Of a stretch of DNA of 64,000 nucleotides, positions 16,927 through 25,627 are shown piece after piece. How positions within the stretch are numbered: position 1 is the stretch's first letter; each line of letters starts with the position of its first letter. Position numbers and translations under genes: made by a program. The notes under the pieces are model-generated. The model made no database searches. It was given only the letters and a program-made list of their open reading frames with translations, and had not been told where the DNA came from. The DNA is from Massilia sp. Root351 (GTDB lineage Bacteria > Pseudomonadota > Gammaproteobacteria > Burkholderiales > Burkholderiaceae_D), in NCBI RefSeq assembly GCF_001425045.1, contig NZ_LMDJ01000033.1, positions 250,463 through 314,462 on the forward strand, read 5' to 3'.

Positions 16927-18015
16927 ATGAGCATCACGGTAGAAGACGTCAAAGCGGCATTGTCTAAAGTTACAGACCCGAACACGGGCAAGGATTACTG
17001 CACCTCGAAGGAAGTGCGCAACCTGAAGGTGGACGGCGCCGACGTTTCCTTCGACATCGAGCTGGGTTATCCGGCCAAGAGCCAGGTGGACGCCATCCGC
17101 GCCAGCGTGACGGACGCCGTGGCGGCGCTGCCGGGCGTGGGCAAGGTGTCCGCTAATGTATACAGCAAGATCATTTCGCACACGGTGCAGCGCGGCCTGA
17201 AGCTGATGCCGAACGTGAAAAACATCATCGCGGTGGCTTCCGGCAAGGGCGGTGTTGGCAAATCGACCACGGCAGTCAACCTGGCGCTGGCGCTGGCGGC
17301 CGAAGGCGCGTCGGTCGGCGTGCTGGACGCGGACATCTACGGCCCGTCGCAGCCGATGATGCTGGGCATCAGCGGCCGCCCGGAGAGCAAGGACGGCAAG
17401 ACCATGGAGCCGCTGGAAAACCACGGCCTGCAGGTGTCGTCGATCGGTTTCATGATCGATCCGGACGAGCCCATGGTGTGGCGCGGTCCGATGGTCACGC
17501 AGGCGCTGCAGCAGTTGCTGGAGCAGACCAACTGGCGCGACCTGGACTACCTGGTGGTGGATATGCCGCCCGGCACCGGCGATATCCAGCTGACCTTGTC
17601 GCAGAAAGTGCCGGTCACCGGCGCGGTCATCGTCACCACGCCGCAGGACATTGCGCTGCTGGACGCGCGCAAGGGCTTGAAGATGTTCGAAAAGGTGGGC
17701 ATCCCCATCCTGGGCGTGGTGGAGAACATGAGCACGCATATCTGCTCGAACTGCGGCCATGAGGAGCATATCTTCGGCCATGGCGGCGGCGCCAAGATGT
17801 GCGCCGACTTCGGCGCCGAGTACCTCGGCTCGCTGCCGTTGACGATGGCCATCCGCGAGCAGACCGACTCCGGCAAGCCGACCGTGGTGGCCGAGCCGGA
17901 CGGCCCGGTTGCCGCCGTCTACAAGCAAATCGCCCGCAAAATTGCGGTAAAAGTCGCGGAAAAGGCGAAGGACATGACCAGCAAGTTCCCCAGCATCGTG
18001 ATCAAGAATGATTAG
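16927..18015 (+). CDS. apbC: Iron-sulfur cluster carrier protein ApbC/Mrp
   Basis: A 362-residue P-loop ATPase that binds and transfers [4Fe-4S] clusters to apo-proteins in the cytosol. It has an N-terminal MIP18/DUF59 domain (about 1-85), the deviant Walker A GKGGVGKST near residue 103, the DADIYGPSQP switch region, the DMPPGTGDIQL Walker B region and the C-terminal CSNCGHEEHIFG motif whose CxxC holds the cluster. A GGAG ribosome site precedes the ATG. Its last eight bases overlap the next gene, implying coupled translation. Confidence 0.95.
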   Translation: MSITVEDVKAALSKVTDPNTGKDYCTSKEVRNLKVDGADVSFDIELGYPAKSQVDAIRASVTDAVAALPGVGKVSANVYSKIISHTVQRGLKLMPNVKNIIAVASGKGGVGKSTTAVNLALALAAEGASVGVLDADIYGPSQPMMLGISGRPESKDGKTMEPLENHGLQVSSIGFMIDPDEPMVWRGPMVTQALQQLLEQTNWRDLDYLVVDMPPGTGDIQLTLSQKVPVTGAVIVTTPQDIALLDARKGLKMFEKVGIPILGVVENMSTHICSNCGHEEHIFGHGGGAKMCADFGAEYLGSLPLTMAIREQTDSGKPTVVAEPDGPVAAVYKQIARKIAVKVAEKAKDMTSKFPSIVIKND

Positions 18016-19192
18016 GCGCTCAACGCCGGCGGCGGGCTGCGCCGCGCAGGCCGCAGGTGCCGGGCTGGCGTCCGTGGCATCCGTGGCGGCGCTGGCGCTG
18101 GCGGCGTTCGCCGTGCCGGGATGCGCCATGGCGCAGGACGCGGCCGGCGCCCCGCGCGGCTTGCCGTTGCCGCCGCCTTCGGCCGTGGGGCAGGCGCTGG
18201 TGCAGGCTGCGGGCTGGCAGCCGCTGGCCAGCGGCACCAGCGCCGAGCTGCGCGGCCTGTCCGTGGTGAGCGAGACGGTGGCCTGGGCCAGCGGCGCCAA
18301 GGGGACGGTGCTGCGCACGGTGGACGGCGTCTCCTGGCAGCAGCGGTCCGTGCCCGACGCCGACAAGCTGGACTTGCGCGACATCCACGCCGTGGACGCG
18401 AACACCGCCATCGCCATGAGCGCCGGCCCCGGCGCGGCTTCGCGCATCTACCGCACCACGGACGGCGGCGCGAGCTGGAAGCTGCAGATCACCAATCCCG
18501 ACGCCGAAGGTTTCTGGGATGCGATCGCCTTCTGGGACGCGAAACACGGCATCGTGTTCGGCGACCCGGTCAAGGGCGCCTTCCAGGTGCTGCTGACGGC
18601 GGACGGCGGCGCCACCTGGCAGCCGGTGGCCGACGCGAAAGGACTGGCGTCCTTACCCAATGAGGGCGCGTTTGCCGCCAGCGGCACTTGCCTGACGGTG
18701 GCCGGCAGTACCGACGCCTGGTTTTCCACCGGCGGCGCCGAGCACGCCCGCGTATTCCATTCTTCCGACCGTGGCCGCACCTGGCGCGCCTCGGCGGTGC
18801 CGATGCCGGCCGGCGCGCCCGCGCGCGGCATTTTCTCGGTCGGCTTCCGCGATGGCAAAGTGGGCCTGGCGGCCGGCGGCGACTACAAGGAAACCTCGAT
18901 GGCGACCGTGAACGGCGCCCGCACCGAAGACGGCGGCGCCAGCTGGAGCCCCGCCCCCATCCTGCCGACCGGTTACATGTCGGTGGTGGTGCCCGTGCGC
19001 GGCGCGGCGGACGCCTTCGTGGCGGCCGGGCTGGCCGGTTCCGGCTACAGTAACGACGGCGGCAAAAGCTGGGTCATCCTGGACCGCACGCCGGTGAACA
19101 CGGTCGGCTTCGCATCGCCCGCCGTGGGCTGGGCGGTCGGTCCCAAAGGCCTGGTGATGAAATACGCAGGGCCGATACTCGGCAAGAAGTAA
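18008..19192 (+). CDS. Ycf48-like beta-propeller protein (BNR/sialidase-type repeats)
   Basis: A 394-residue exported protein with an N-terminal hydrophobic signal (about 10-42, AALALAAFAVPGCAMAQ). A series of Ycf48-like repeats follows, with Asp-boxes such as RTTDGGASWKL, LTADGGATWQP, SSDRGRTWRA, TEDGGASWSP and SNDGGKSWVI. In cyanobacteria Ycf48 helps assemble photosystem II, but homologues in non-photosynthetic proteobacteria have no settled role. It overlaps apbC by eight bases (ATG inside the end of apbC) and precedes a DUF4399 gene, so it may be co-expressed with the Fe-S carrier. That link is inference. The Cys at about residue 38 is not in a good lipobox. Confidence 0.75.
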   Translation: MIRRSTPAAGCAAQAAGAGLASVASVAALALAAFAVPGCAMAQDAAGAPRGLPLPPPSAVGQALVQAAGWQPLASGTSAELRGLSVVSETVAWASGAKGTVLRTVDGVSWQQRSVPDADKLDLRDIHAVDANTAIAMSAGPGAASRIYRTTDGGASWKLQITNPDAEGFWDAIAFWDAKHGIVFGDPVKGAFQVLLTADGGATWQPVADAKGLASLPNEGAFAASGTCLTVAGSTDAWFSTGGAEHARVFHSSDRGRTWRASAVPMPAGAPARGIFSVGFRDGKVGLAAGGDYKETSMATVNGARTEDGGASWSPAPILPTGYMSVVVPVRGAADAFVAAGLAGSGYSNDGGKSWVILDRTPVNTVGFASPAVGWAVGPKGLVMKYAGPILGKK

Positions 19193-19225
19193 TCCAACGA
19201 TGGGAAACAACGATTAGGAGAGTTT

Positions 19226-19624
19226 ATGCAGAAATTCCTGAAGCGCGCCTTGTTGGCGCTGGCACTGGGCGGCGCCAGTTTTGGCGCTGCGGCGCAGGCG
19301 GTGTCCTTCGCCGAGCCGGCCGACGGCGCGGTGGTCGGCAGCCCGTTCAAGGTGAAGTTCGCGGTCAGCGGCATGGAAGTCAAGCCGGCCGGCGAGATGG
19401 CCGCCAACACCGGCCACCACCACCTGATCATCAACGGCAGCAGCATCAAGGCCGGCGAATCGATTCCCTTCGACGACACGCACCTGCATTTCGGCAAAGG
19501 CCAGACTGAAGCCGAGGTGAAGCTGCCGCCCGGACAATACAAGCTGACCATGCAGTTCGCCAACGGCGCCCACCAATCCTATGGCCCGGGCGCCAGCAAG
19601 ACGATCAACGTGACGGTCAAGTAA
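19226..19624 (+). CDS. DUF4399 family periplasmic protein
   Basis: A 132-residue protein with a cleavable signal peptide (MQKFLKRALLALALGGASFG to AAAQA) and a DUF4399 domain. The domain has the VSFAEPADGAVVGSPFKVKFAVSGM opening, a histidine-rich centre (NTGHHHLIING, DDTHLHFGKGQTE) and the PGQYKLTMQFANGAHQSYGP C-terminus. The His clusters could bind a metal, though function is unknown. A GGAG site (TAGGAGAG) precedes the ATG. It lies 33 bases after the Ycf48-like gene and probably belongs to the same transcript. Confidence 0.8.
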   Translation: MQKFLKRALLALALGGASFGAAAQAVSFAEPADGAVVGSPFKVKFAVSGMEVKPAGEMAANTGHHHLIINGSSIKAGESIPFDDTHLHFGKGQTEAEVKLPPGQYKLTMQFANGAHQSYGPGASKTINVTVK

Positions 19625-19635
19625 GCGGCCGCGTT

Positions 19636-19667
19636 GGCGGGTTGGGGCGCTCCGCGCCCGGCCCGCC
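19636..19667. terminator. Convergent stem-loop between DUF4399 and serine hydrolase genes
   Basis: A GC-rich hairpin: 19636-19641 pairs with 19662-19667 and 19645-19650 with 19654-19659, around a three-base loop and a small internal bulge. There is no T-tract. It lies between two convergent genes and may stop transcription from both sides. Confidence 0.5.
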
Positions 19668-19677
19668 AGACCGGCGC

Positions 19678-21129
19678 TTAATCCTTGGCGCGGGTAAACG
19701 GTATCTCGGTCGTGCCGTGCGTGTAACGGCCGGCATCCTTGCCGCTGAAGTGCAGCTCTGCTTCGCGGGACTGCATGAAATAGCTACCGCTCGGCGCCGC
19801 CAGCAGCGTTTCGCTGGTTCCGTTCCCCAGTTCGACCACCAGCCCGTCGCCCGCGCGCCGGATGGTGAAGCCCTCGCCTGCAATCACATACCTGCCCGGC
19901 AGCGTGGCCAGCGCATCCGCTGTCAGCGCCACATTGCGGCGCACCTTGGCGCCCATGGTGGGCCAGCCGTATTCCGCCGCCACCGCGCGCACCAGTGCGC
20001 CCGCCAGCTCATCCCCGCCGTCGCCGTTGGTCATGACCACGATGCCGTCGCCGCGCTCCGTATAGGCTGTCATGCGCGCGCGATAGCCAGCATTGGAGCC
20101 GCCGTGGCCGAAGCTTTGCGTCTGGCCGTCGCCCTCGATGCCCAGGCCGAGTCCATAGTTCTGCATCACCGGCGTCAACATCAGATAAGTCATGGCTTGC
20201 GACAGCACCGCGTTGGACTGGCCGGCGGCCGAACGCCGCGTTTCAAGGGCGAACTTGGCCAGGTCGGACGGCGTGGTCCACAGGCCGGCCGCAGCCTGCT
20301 CGGGATAGGTGTGCGGGCCGCCTGGAATCGGCTTGCCGCTGCGGTCGTGCGGCAGGGCGGCGCGCGCCAGCAGGGGCTGCGGCAGCGGCTGGGCGAAGGT
20401 GCTGTCCGTCATCGCCAGCGGCTTGAGTACCTTCTCTTGCATCAGGTCGGCAAACGGCGTCTTGCTGCGCTCCGTCATCACGTACTGCACCACCTGGTAG
20501 CCGCCGCCGGAGTAGCGCCAGCGGCTGCCGGGGCGCGCGTTGACATGCACGCCGCCGGTGTTGGCGGGCTTGGCGCCGTTCAGGATCTGCACCAGCGTCG
20601 GCAGCGGCGCGCCGGCGGCGTAGCCGGGGAAGCCGTGCCCCGTGGTGCCGGCCGTGTGCGACAGCAGCTGGCGCAGCGTGACGGGGTTGTTGTCGGCGTC
20701 CTTGGGCAGCTTCCACAGCGCGGTGTAGCTGTTGACGTCGCGGTCCAGCTCCAGTTTGCCTTCCTCCACCATCTTGAGTGCACCCATGGCGGCCACCGGT
20801 TTGCTGATGGAGGCGGCCTGGAACAGCGTGGAGGTGGTCACCGGCGCGCCGCCCGGCGTGACCACGCCGTAGGCCTTGGCCCATTCAACCTCGCCGCCGT
20901 GGATCACCGCGATGCTCACGCCCGGCACACCCAGCCGCGCCATCTCGTCGGCCAGCTTGCGCCGGGCCGGCGGTGCGCCTTCCAGCGCGATGGCCGGCAG
21001 CAAGCCCTGTTCCACTCTGGCGATGCGCTGCTGCAGCGGATCTTCCGCAGCGAAGGCAGTCATGGCGGTCATTGCCGGCAGGGCGGACAGCAGGCCGATG
21101 GCGGCGTACAGGCGGGTGCGTGGATGCAA
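19678..21129 (-). CDS. Serine hydrolase, beta-lactamase/class C-like (DUF1343-unrelated)
   Basis: The 483-residue exported protein has a signal peptide (to AFAAED) and a beta-lactamase/penicillin-binding-like fold. The SxxK motif is SISK in AASISKPVAAMG, the Tyr motif is YSGGGY, and the third box is GHGGSNAGY in place of KTG. A C-terminal lipocalin-like extension follows (about 390-483). Such proteins may be esterases, D-aminopeptidases or carboxypeptidases; true beta-lactam resistance is not implied. I start it at TTG 21129 because AAGGAG lies six bases upstream. An ATG at 21171 would place that site inside the coding sequence. Transcription diverges from gltX. Confidence 0.8.
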   Translation of the reverse strand: MHPRTRLYAAIGLLSALPAMTAMTAFAAEDPLQQRIARVEQGLLPAIALEGAPPARRKLADEMARLGVPGVSIAVIHGGEVEWAKAYGVVTPGGAPVTTSTLFQAASISKPVAAMGALKMVEEGKLELDRDVNSYTALWKLPKDADNNPVTLRQLLSHTAGTTGHGFPGYAAGAPLPTLVQILNGAKPANTGGVHVNARPGSRWRYSGGGYQVVQYVMTERSKTPFADLMQEKVLKPLAMTDSTFAQPLPQPLLARAALPHDRSGKPIPGGPHTYPEQAAAGLWTTPSDLAKFALETRRSAAGQSNAVLSQAMTYLMLTPVMQNYGLGLGIEGDGQTQSFGHGGSNAGYRARMTAYTERGDGIVVMTNGDGGDELAGALVRAVAAEYGWPTMGAKVRRNVALTADALATLPGRYVIAGEGFTIRRAGDGLVVELGNGTSETLLAAPSGSYFMQSREAELHFSGKDAGRYTHGTTEIPFTRAKD

Positions 21130-21216
21130 GGCGGGCTCCTTTGTAGTGGTTTGGTTCGAGTATATAACCATAGGCGGGTTAAAATACCCGTTTAATCCAT
21201 TTGCTTCAGTCCAGAG

Positions 21217-22626
21217 ATGACCACCACACCTGCAACTCCCGTCCGTACCCGTTTCGCTCCCAGCCCGACCGGCTATCTGCACCTCGGCGGCGCCCGCACC
21301 GCGCTGTATTCCTGGGCTTACGCGCGCCACTTCGGCGGCACCTTCGTGCTGCGCATCGAGGATACCGACCTGGAGCGGTCGACCCCGGAAGCGGTGCAGG
21401 CCATCATCGAAGGCATGGCTTGGCTGGGCTTGAATCATGACGAAGGTCCGTTCTACCAGATGCAGCGCATGGACCGCTACCGCGAAGTGGTGGGCCAGAT
21501 GCTGGCCGCCGGCACGGCCTACCATTGCTACTCGTCGCCGGAAGAAGTGCAGGCCATGCGCGACAAGGCCGCCGCGGCCGGCGAAAAGCCGCGCTACGAC
21601 GGCACCTGGCGTCCGGAGGCAGGCAAGACCCTGCCCGCCATCCCGGAAGGGCGCAAGCCGGTGGTGCGCTTCAAGAACCCGCTGGACGGCGAAGTGACGT
21701 GGAACGATTTCGTCAAAGGCACCATCACCATCGGCAATAAAGAACTGGACGATCTGGTGATCGCGCGTCCGGACGGCACGCCGACGTACAACTTCTGCGT
21801 TGCCATCGACGACCTGGACATGGAAATCACCCATGTCCTGCGCGGCGACGACCACGTCAACAACACCCCGCGCCAGATCAACATCCTGCGCGCCATTGGT
21901 GCGCCGCTGCCGCAGTACGGCCACCTGCCGATGATACTGGGCTCGGACGGCGCCAAGATGTCCAAGCGCAAGGATGCCGTCAACGTCATGCAGTATCCAG
22001 CGGAAGGCTATCTGCCGGAAGCCATTTTGAATTACCTGGCGCGCCTGGGCTGGAGCCACGGCGACGACGAAGTGTTCTCGATGGAGCAGGTGTGCGCATG
22101 GTTCGACGGCACGCACCTGAGCAACTCGGCCGCGCAGTTCAACATTGAAAAGCTGAACTGGCTGAACAACCACTATATCAAGCAGGCCGACAATGCGCGC
22201 CTGGCCGGACTGGCCAAGCCGCGCATGCTGGCCGGCGGCGCCGTGTTCGACGGCGCGCCGGCGCTGCCGGTGGTGCTGGGCTTGCTGAAGGAGCGCACCA
22301 ATACGGTCAACGAGCTGGCCGATGCCGCCATGCTGTTCTACCGCGCGCCGCAGCCGGACGCCGCGCTGCTGGCCCAGCACGTGACCGACGCCGTCCAGCC
22401 GGCGCTGGCCGACTTCGCCGAGCGCTGCAAAACCGTGGAGTGGAACAAGGCCGCGCTGGCCGCCATGATCAAGGACGTGCTGGCCGCGCACGGCTTGAAG
22501 ATGCCGCAGATCGCCATGCCGCTGCGCCTGTTCGTCACCGGCCAGCTGCAGACGCCGGCCATCGACGCGGTGCTGGAAATCTTCGGCCGCGACACGGTTG
22601 TGGCGCGCATGTCAAAGTTCCTCTGA
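21217..22626 (+). CDS. gltX: Glutamyl-tRNA synthetase
   Basis: The 469-residue class I synthetase charges tRNA-Glu. The N-terminal RTRFAPSPTGYLHLGGART contains the HxGG signature, and KMSKRKDAVNV is the KMSKS loop (about residue 248). The length and C-terminal helical anticodon domain are typical of discriminating GluRS. The gene sits immediately before an array of seven nearby tRNA-Glu(UUC) genes, an interesting functional neighbourhood. No zinc-cysteine cluster of the SWIM type is obvious. Confidence 0.97.
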   Translation: MTTTPATPVRTRFAPSPTGYLHLGGARTALYSWAYARHFGGTFVLRIEDTDLERSTPEAVQAIIEGMAWLGLNHDEGPFYQMQRMDRYREVVGQMLAAGTAYHCYSSPEEVQAMRDKAAAAGEKPRYDGTWRPEAGKTLPAIPEGRKPVVRFKNPLDGEVTWNDFVKGTITIGNKELDDLVIARPDGTPTYNFCVAIDDLDMEITHVLRGDDHVNNTPRQINILRAIGAPLPQYGHLPMILGSDGAKMSKRKDAVNVMQYPAEGYLPEAILNYLARLGWSHGDDEVFSMEQVCAWFDGTHLSNSAAQFNIEKLNWLNNHYIKQADNARLAGLAKPRMLAGGAVFDGAPALPVVLGLLKERTNTVNELADAAMLFYRAPQPDAALLAQHVTDAVQPALADFAERCKTVEWNKAALAAMIKDVLAAHGLKMPQIAMPLRLFVTGQLQTPAIDAVLEIFGRDTVVARMSKFL

Positions 22627-22665
22627 TTTATTTCTTGAAGCAGGGGCAAAGTTGCAAAAGGGTAT

Positions 22666-22693
22666 TTGCATAATACGGCGCCTCTGCTATACT
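22666..22693 (+). promoter_or_regulatory. Promoter of the tRNA-Ala/Glu array
   Basis: TTGCAT (22666-22671), a 16-base spacer and TATACT (22688-22693) form a good sigma-70 promoter, followed by a GC-rich CTCGCGC discriminator typical of growth-rate-controlled stable RNA genes. Transcription would begin about ten bases before the first tRNA. Confidence 0.7.
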
Positions 22694-22711
22694 CTTGTCT
22701 CTCGCGCAAAC

Positions 22712-22787
<76 letters not shown>

Positions 22788-22819
22788 GTTTGCAGGGAAA
22801 GCAGTACGGCAGTTCCAAG

Positions 22820-22895
22820 GTCCCCATCGTCTAGAGGCCTAGGACATCACCCTTTCACGGTGAGTACCGGGGTTCGAATCCCCGTGGGGACGCCA
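22820..22895 (+). tRNA. tRNA-Glu(TTC), copy 1
   Basis: A 76-base tRNA with anticodon loop CTTTCAC (anticodon TTC), G discriminator and encoded CCA. It lies 32 bases after the Ala gene. Confidence 0.97.
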
Positions 22896-22943
22896 GCTTC
22901 GCCAAGGCTGGCCGGCAGTAGGTAGTAAATTTTCTGTGCCAGA

Positions 22944-23019
<76 letters not shown>

Positions 23020-23050
23020 AGCATAGAAGAGGTTGTTCGGCAGTTCCAAG

Positions 23051-23126
23051 GTCCCCATCGTCTAGAGGCCTAGGACATCACCCTTTCACGGTGAGTACCG
23101 GGGTTCGAATCCCCGTGGGGACGCCA
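23051..23126 (+). tRNA. tRNA-Glu(TTC), copy 2
   Basis: Identical to copy 1, with G discriminator and encoded CCA. Confidence 0.97.
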
Positions 23127-23161
23127 GCAATGGCAAAAAGAGTAAATGTTTTCTGCGCCCG

Positions 23162-23237
<76 letters not shown>

Positions 23238-23246
23238 ACAGCGCAG

Positions 23247-23430
23247 AAGCACATCGGAAGTTCCAGGTCCCCATCGTCTAGAGGCCTAGGACATCACCCT
23301 TTCACGGTGAGTACCGGGGTTCGAATCCCCGTGGGGACAAGCACATCGGAAGTTCCAGGTCCCCATCGTCTAGAGGCCTAGGACATCACCCTTTCACGGT
23401 GAGTACCGGGGTTCGAATCCCCGTGGGGAC
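23247..23430 (+). repeat. 92-base tandem duplication containing tRNA-Glu
   Basis: The unit 23247-23338 is repeated exactly at 23339-23430. It starts with AAGCACATCGG and ends with the last base pair of the tRNA-Glu acceptor stem. The junction replaces the GCCA end of the first copy with AAGC. Confidence 0.95.
23267..23338 (+). pseudogene. tRNA-Glu(TTC) copy 3 without discriminator and CCA
   Basis: The body is identical to the other tRNA-Glu genes through the acceptor stem (72 bases). The next four bases are AAGC instead of GCCA, because the tandem duplication was joined right after the stem. Position 73 becomes A instead of G. A tRNA nucleotidyltransferase could in principle add CCA after trimming, but the altered discriminator may weaken charging. 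I call it a probable pseudogene, with function not excluded. Confidence 0.7.
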
Positions 23431-23434
23431 GCCA
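23359..23434 (+). tRNA. tRNA-Glu(TTC), copy 4
   Basis: Full 76-base gene with encoded CCA; second member of the tandem duplication. Confidence 0.97.
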
Positions 23435-23472
23435 GTTTTACAGTAATTGCAGTAGCATTGTTTCTGCGCCCG

Positions 23473-23548
<76 letters not shown>

Positions 23549-23577
23549 ACAGCGCAGAAGCACATCGGAAGTTCCAG

Positions 23578-23653
23578 GTCCCCATCGTCTAGAGGCCTAG
23601 GACATCACCCTTTCACGGTGAGTACCGGGGTTCGAATCCCCGTGGGGACGCCA
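23578..23653 (+). tRNA. tRNA-Glu(TTC), copy 5
   Basis: Full gene with G discriminator and CCA, the last of the array before the terminator. Confidence 0.97.
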
Positions 23654-23685
23654 GTTCTGGCAAACATCACAGTTAGTCGACAAGC

Positions 23686-23708
23686 AAGCTGCCACGGGCG
23701 GCTTTTTT
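23686..23708 (+). terminator. Terminator of the tRNA array
   Basis: An 8-bp stem (23686-23693 with 23697-23704, one G-T pair) with a three-base loop and a run of six T ending at 23708. Confidence 0.85.
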
Positions 23709-23841
23709 CGTTCTCGCACGCCGGTTTCCCCTCTCATTGTCCTGTATCTGCGCACAAGCTTAACGAGATTGCATGTTGGCGAAACTGTTCTACACTGGAC
23801 GAGGGTGGCCACCGTAGCCGCCTATCAAAAGGGAGACGGAC

Positions 23842-24333
23842 ATGGAACTCCATATGCACTCGCACCGCTGGGTGGCGCGCCAGCCTGACTGGGCGGCCGC
23901 GGCGGTAGCCGGCTTTGGCGCCGGCGGTATCCTCATGGTACTGGAAGTGGCCTGGGCCGCGCTGGCGGGCGTGCCCGATCCGTGGCAGGTGACGCACATG
24001 GTCGCCGCCATGGTGCTCGGCTGGGAGGCGCTGCAGTCCACCGGCTATATATTCGGCCTGCTGGCGGCCGCGCTGGTGGTCCACTATGTGCTCGGCATCA
24101 TGTTCGGCATCATGCTGGCAGCCATCATCGCGCCGTTCCAGCTCGATTCGAGTACCGGCATGGTGCTGCTGGCCGGCGCGGTATTCGGGCTGGTGCTGTA
24201 CGTGCTGAATTTCTACGGCATGTCCGGCGCGTTCTCGTGGTTCGCCGAGATGCGCGGCTGGGCGACCGCAGTGGGCCATGTGGTGTTCGGCATGTCGGCC
24301 GCCTATATTTACCGCAGGATGGAAAAACCGTAA
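23842..24333 (+). CDS. Four-helix membrane protein of unknown function, upstream of cox genes
   Basis: I do not recognise a named family. The 163-residue protein has a His-containing start (MELHMHSHRW) and four hydrophobic segments (about 18-40, 68-95, 105-127 and 138-156), with DPWQVTHMVAAMVLG between the first two. A strong ribosome site (GGGAG) precedes the ATG. It lies on the same strand 93 bases before coxB and after the tRNA terminator, so it is probably the first gene of the oxidase operon. An assembly or accessory role is only inference. Confidence 0.65.
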   Translation: MELHMHSHRWVARQPDWAAAAVAGFGAGGILMVLEVAWAALAGVPDPWQVTHMVAAMVLGWEALQSTGYIFGLLAAALVVHYVLGIMFGIMLAAIIAPFQLDSSTGMVLLAGAVFGLVLYVLNFYGMSGAFSWFAEMRGWATAVGHVVFGMSAAYIYRRMEKP

Positions 24334-24426
24334 TCAGCACCGTTGTTGCGTGGTTCGTTGAGCATGTTGTAGGGCACCAGTTGCACATGGCTTAGAGCGA
24401 AACATCTGACAGAAACGGGGCGGCTT

Positions 24427-25614
24427 ATGGCGTTGGCACTGGCTTTGATCCTGATCGTGGTGGGTACGCTTGCGTTCCACTTCTGGAGCCCATGGTGGCT
24501 CACTCCGCTGGCGTCGAACTGGCAGGCAATGGACGACGCCCTGATGCTGACGCTGGTGATTACCGGCGCCATCTTCGTCATCATCAATCTGTTCGTGGCC
24601 TACGCGGTGATCAAGTTCCGTCACCGCGACGGCGTGCGCGCGTCCGCGGAGCACGGCAGCAAGAAGCTCGAATGGTGGCTGATCGGCGTGACGACGGTGG
24701 GCATCGTCATCATGCTGGCGCCCGGCCTGGACGTGTATGCCAAGCTGATCACGGCGCCGGACCATGCGATGCAGTTCGAAGTGATGGGGCAGCAATGGCA
24801 ATGGCATTACCGGCTGCCCGGCAAGGACGGCCGCATGGGGCAGACCGACGTCACCCACATCAGCCCCGAAAACCCCTTCGGCGTGAACGCCAAGGATCCC
24901 TACGGCCAGGACGACGTGCTGGTCGACACGCAGGAAATCCACATTCCGCTCGACCGGCCGGTCAAGGTGCTGCTGCGCTCGCAGGACGTGCTGCATGACT
25001 TCTATGTGCCGCAGTTCCGCACCCGCATGAATATGGTGCCGGGCATGGTCACGTCGTTCTGGTTTACCCCCACGCGCACCGGCCGCTTCGAAGTGATGTG
25101 CGCCCAACTGTGCGGCATCGGGCACGCCAATATGCGCGGCTACGTGGTGGTCGAGGACGACGCGGCGTATGCGAAATGGCTGGCGGCGCAGCCGACCTTC
25201 GCGGCCAGGATGCGGGCCGGGGCGGCGGGCGGCACCGGGGTTGCCGCCGCTGCCGCCGGCGCCGGCGCGGCGGGCGCGGAAGGCACGGCGGCCGGCACGG
25301 CCGGCGCCGGCGAGAGCGCGCCGGCCAGCGATACGGCTGCGCAAGGCAAGCTGCTGGCGCAGGCGCGCGGCTGCATGGCCTGCCACAGCGTGGACGGCAG
25401 TCCCGGCGTGGGGCCGACCTGGAAGGGCTTGTACGGCAAGACTGAAACACTGGACAGCGGCAAGAGCGCCGTGGCGGACGATGCCTACCTGAAGCAGTCC
25501 ATCGCCGATCCCAAGGCGGCCATCGTGCGCGGTTTCCCACCCATCATGCCGCAGCAGCCGCACACCGAGGCGGAGCTGGCGGCAATGGTGGACTACATCA
25601 AGACTGTGAAGTAA
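24427..25614 (+). CDS. coxB: Cytochrome c oxidase subunit II with fused cytochrome c domain
   Basis: Subunit II receives electrons through its binuclear CuA site. The 395-residue protein has three hydrophobic N-terminal segments (about 3-22, 38-60 and 78-97) and a periplasmic cupredoxin domain with MGQQWQWHYRLPG and the CuA ligands in CAQLCGIGHANM. An Ala/Gly-rich linker (about 262-300) follows. A C-terminal class I cytochrome c domain has the heme motif CMACH and an axial Met candidate in PPIMPQQPH. This fusion defines caa3-type oxidases. The gene lies 13 bases before coxA. Confidence 0.93.
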   Translation: MALALALILIVVGTLAFHFWSPWWLTPLASNWQAMDDALMLTLVITGAIFVIINLFVAYAVIKFRHRDGVRASAEHGSKKLEWWLIGVTTVGIVIMLAPGLDVYAKLITAPDHAMQFEVMGQQWQWHYRLPGKDGRMGQTDVTHISPENPFGVNAKDPYGQDDVLVDTQEIHIPLDRPVKVLLRSQDVLHDFYVPQFRTRMNMVPGMVTSFWFTPTRTGRFEVMCAQLCGIGHANMRGYVVVEDDAAYAKWLAAQPTFAARMRAGAAGGTGVAAAAAGAGAAGAEGTAAGTAGAGESAPASDTAAQGKLLAQARGCMACHSVDGSPGVGPTWKGLYGKTETLDSGKSAVADDAYLKQSIADPKAAIVRGFPPIMPQQPHTEAELAAMVDYIKTVK

Positions 25615-25627
25615 GGCGGAGGTTGCG

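Noticed and set aside
19678..21129. Beta-lactamase resistance gene
   Set aside because: It has the SxxK fold but GHGGS replaces KTG, and such hydrolases are mostly esterases or peptidases.
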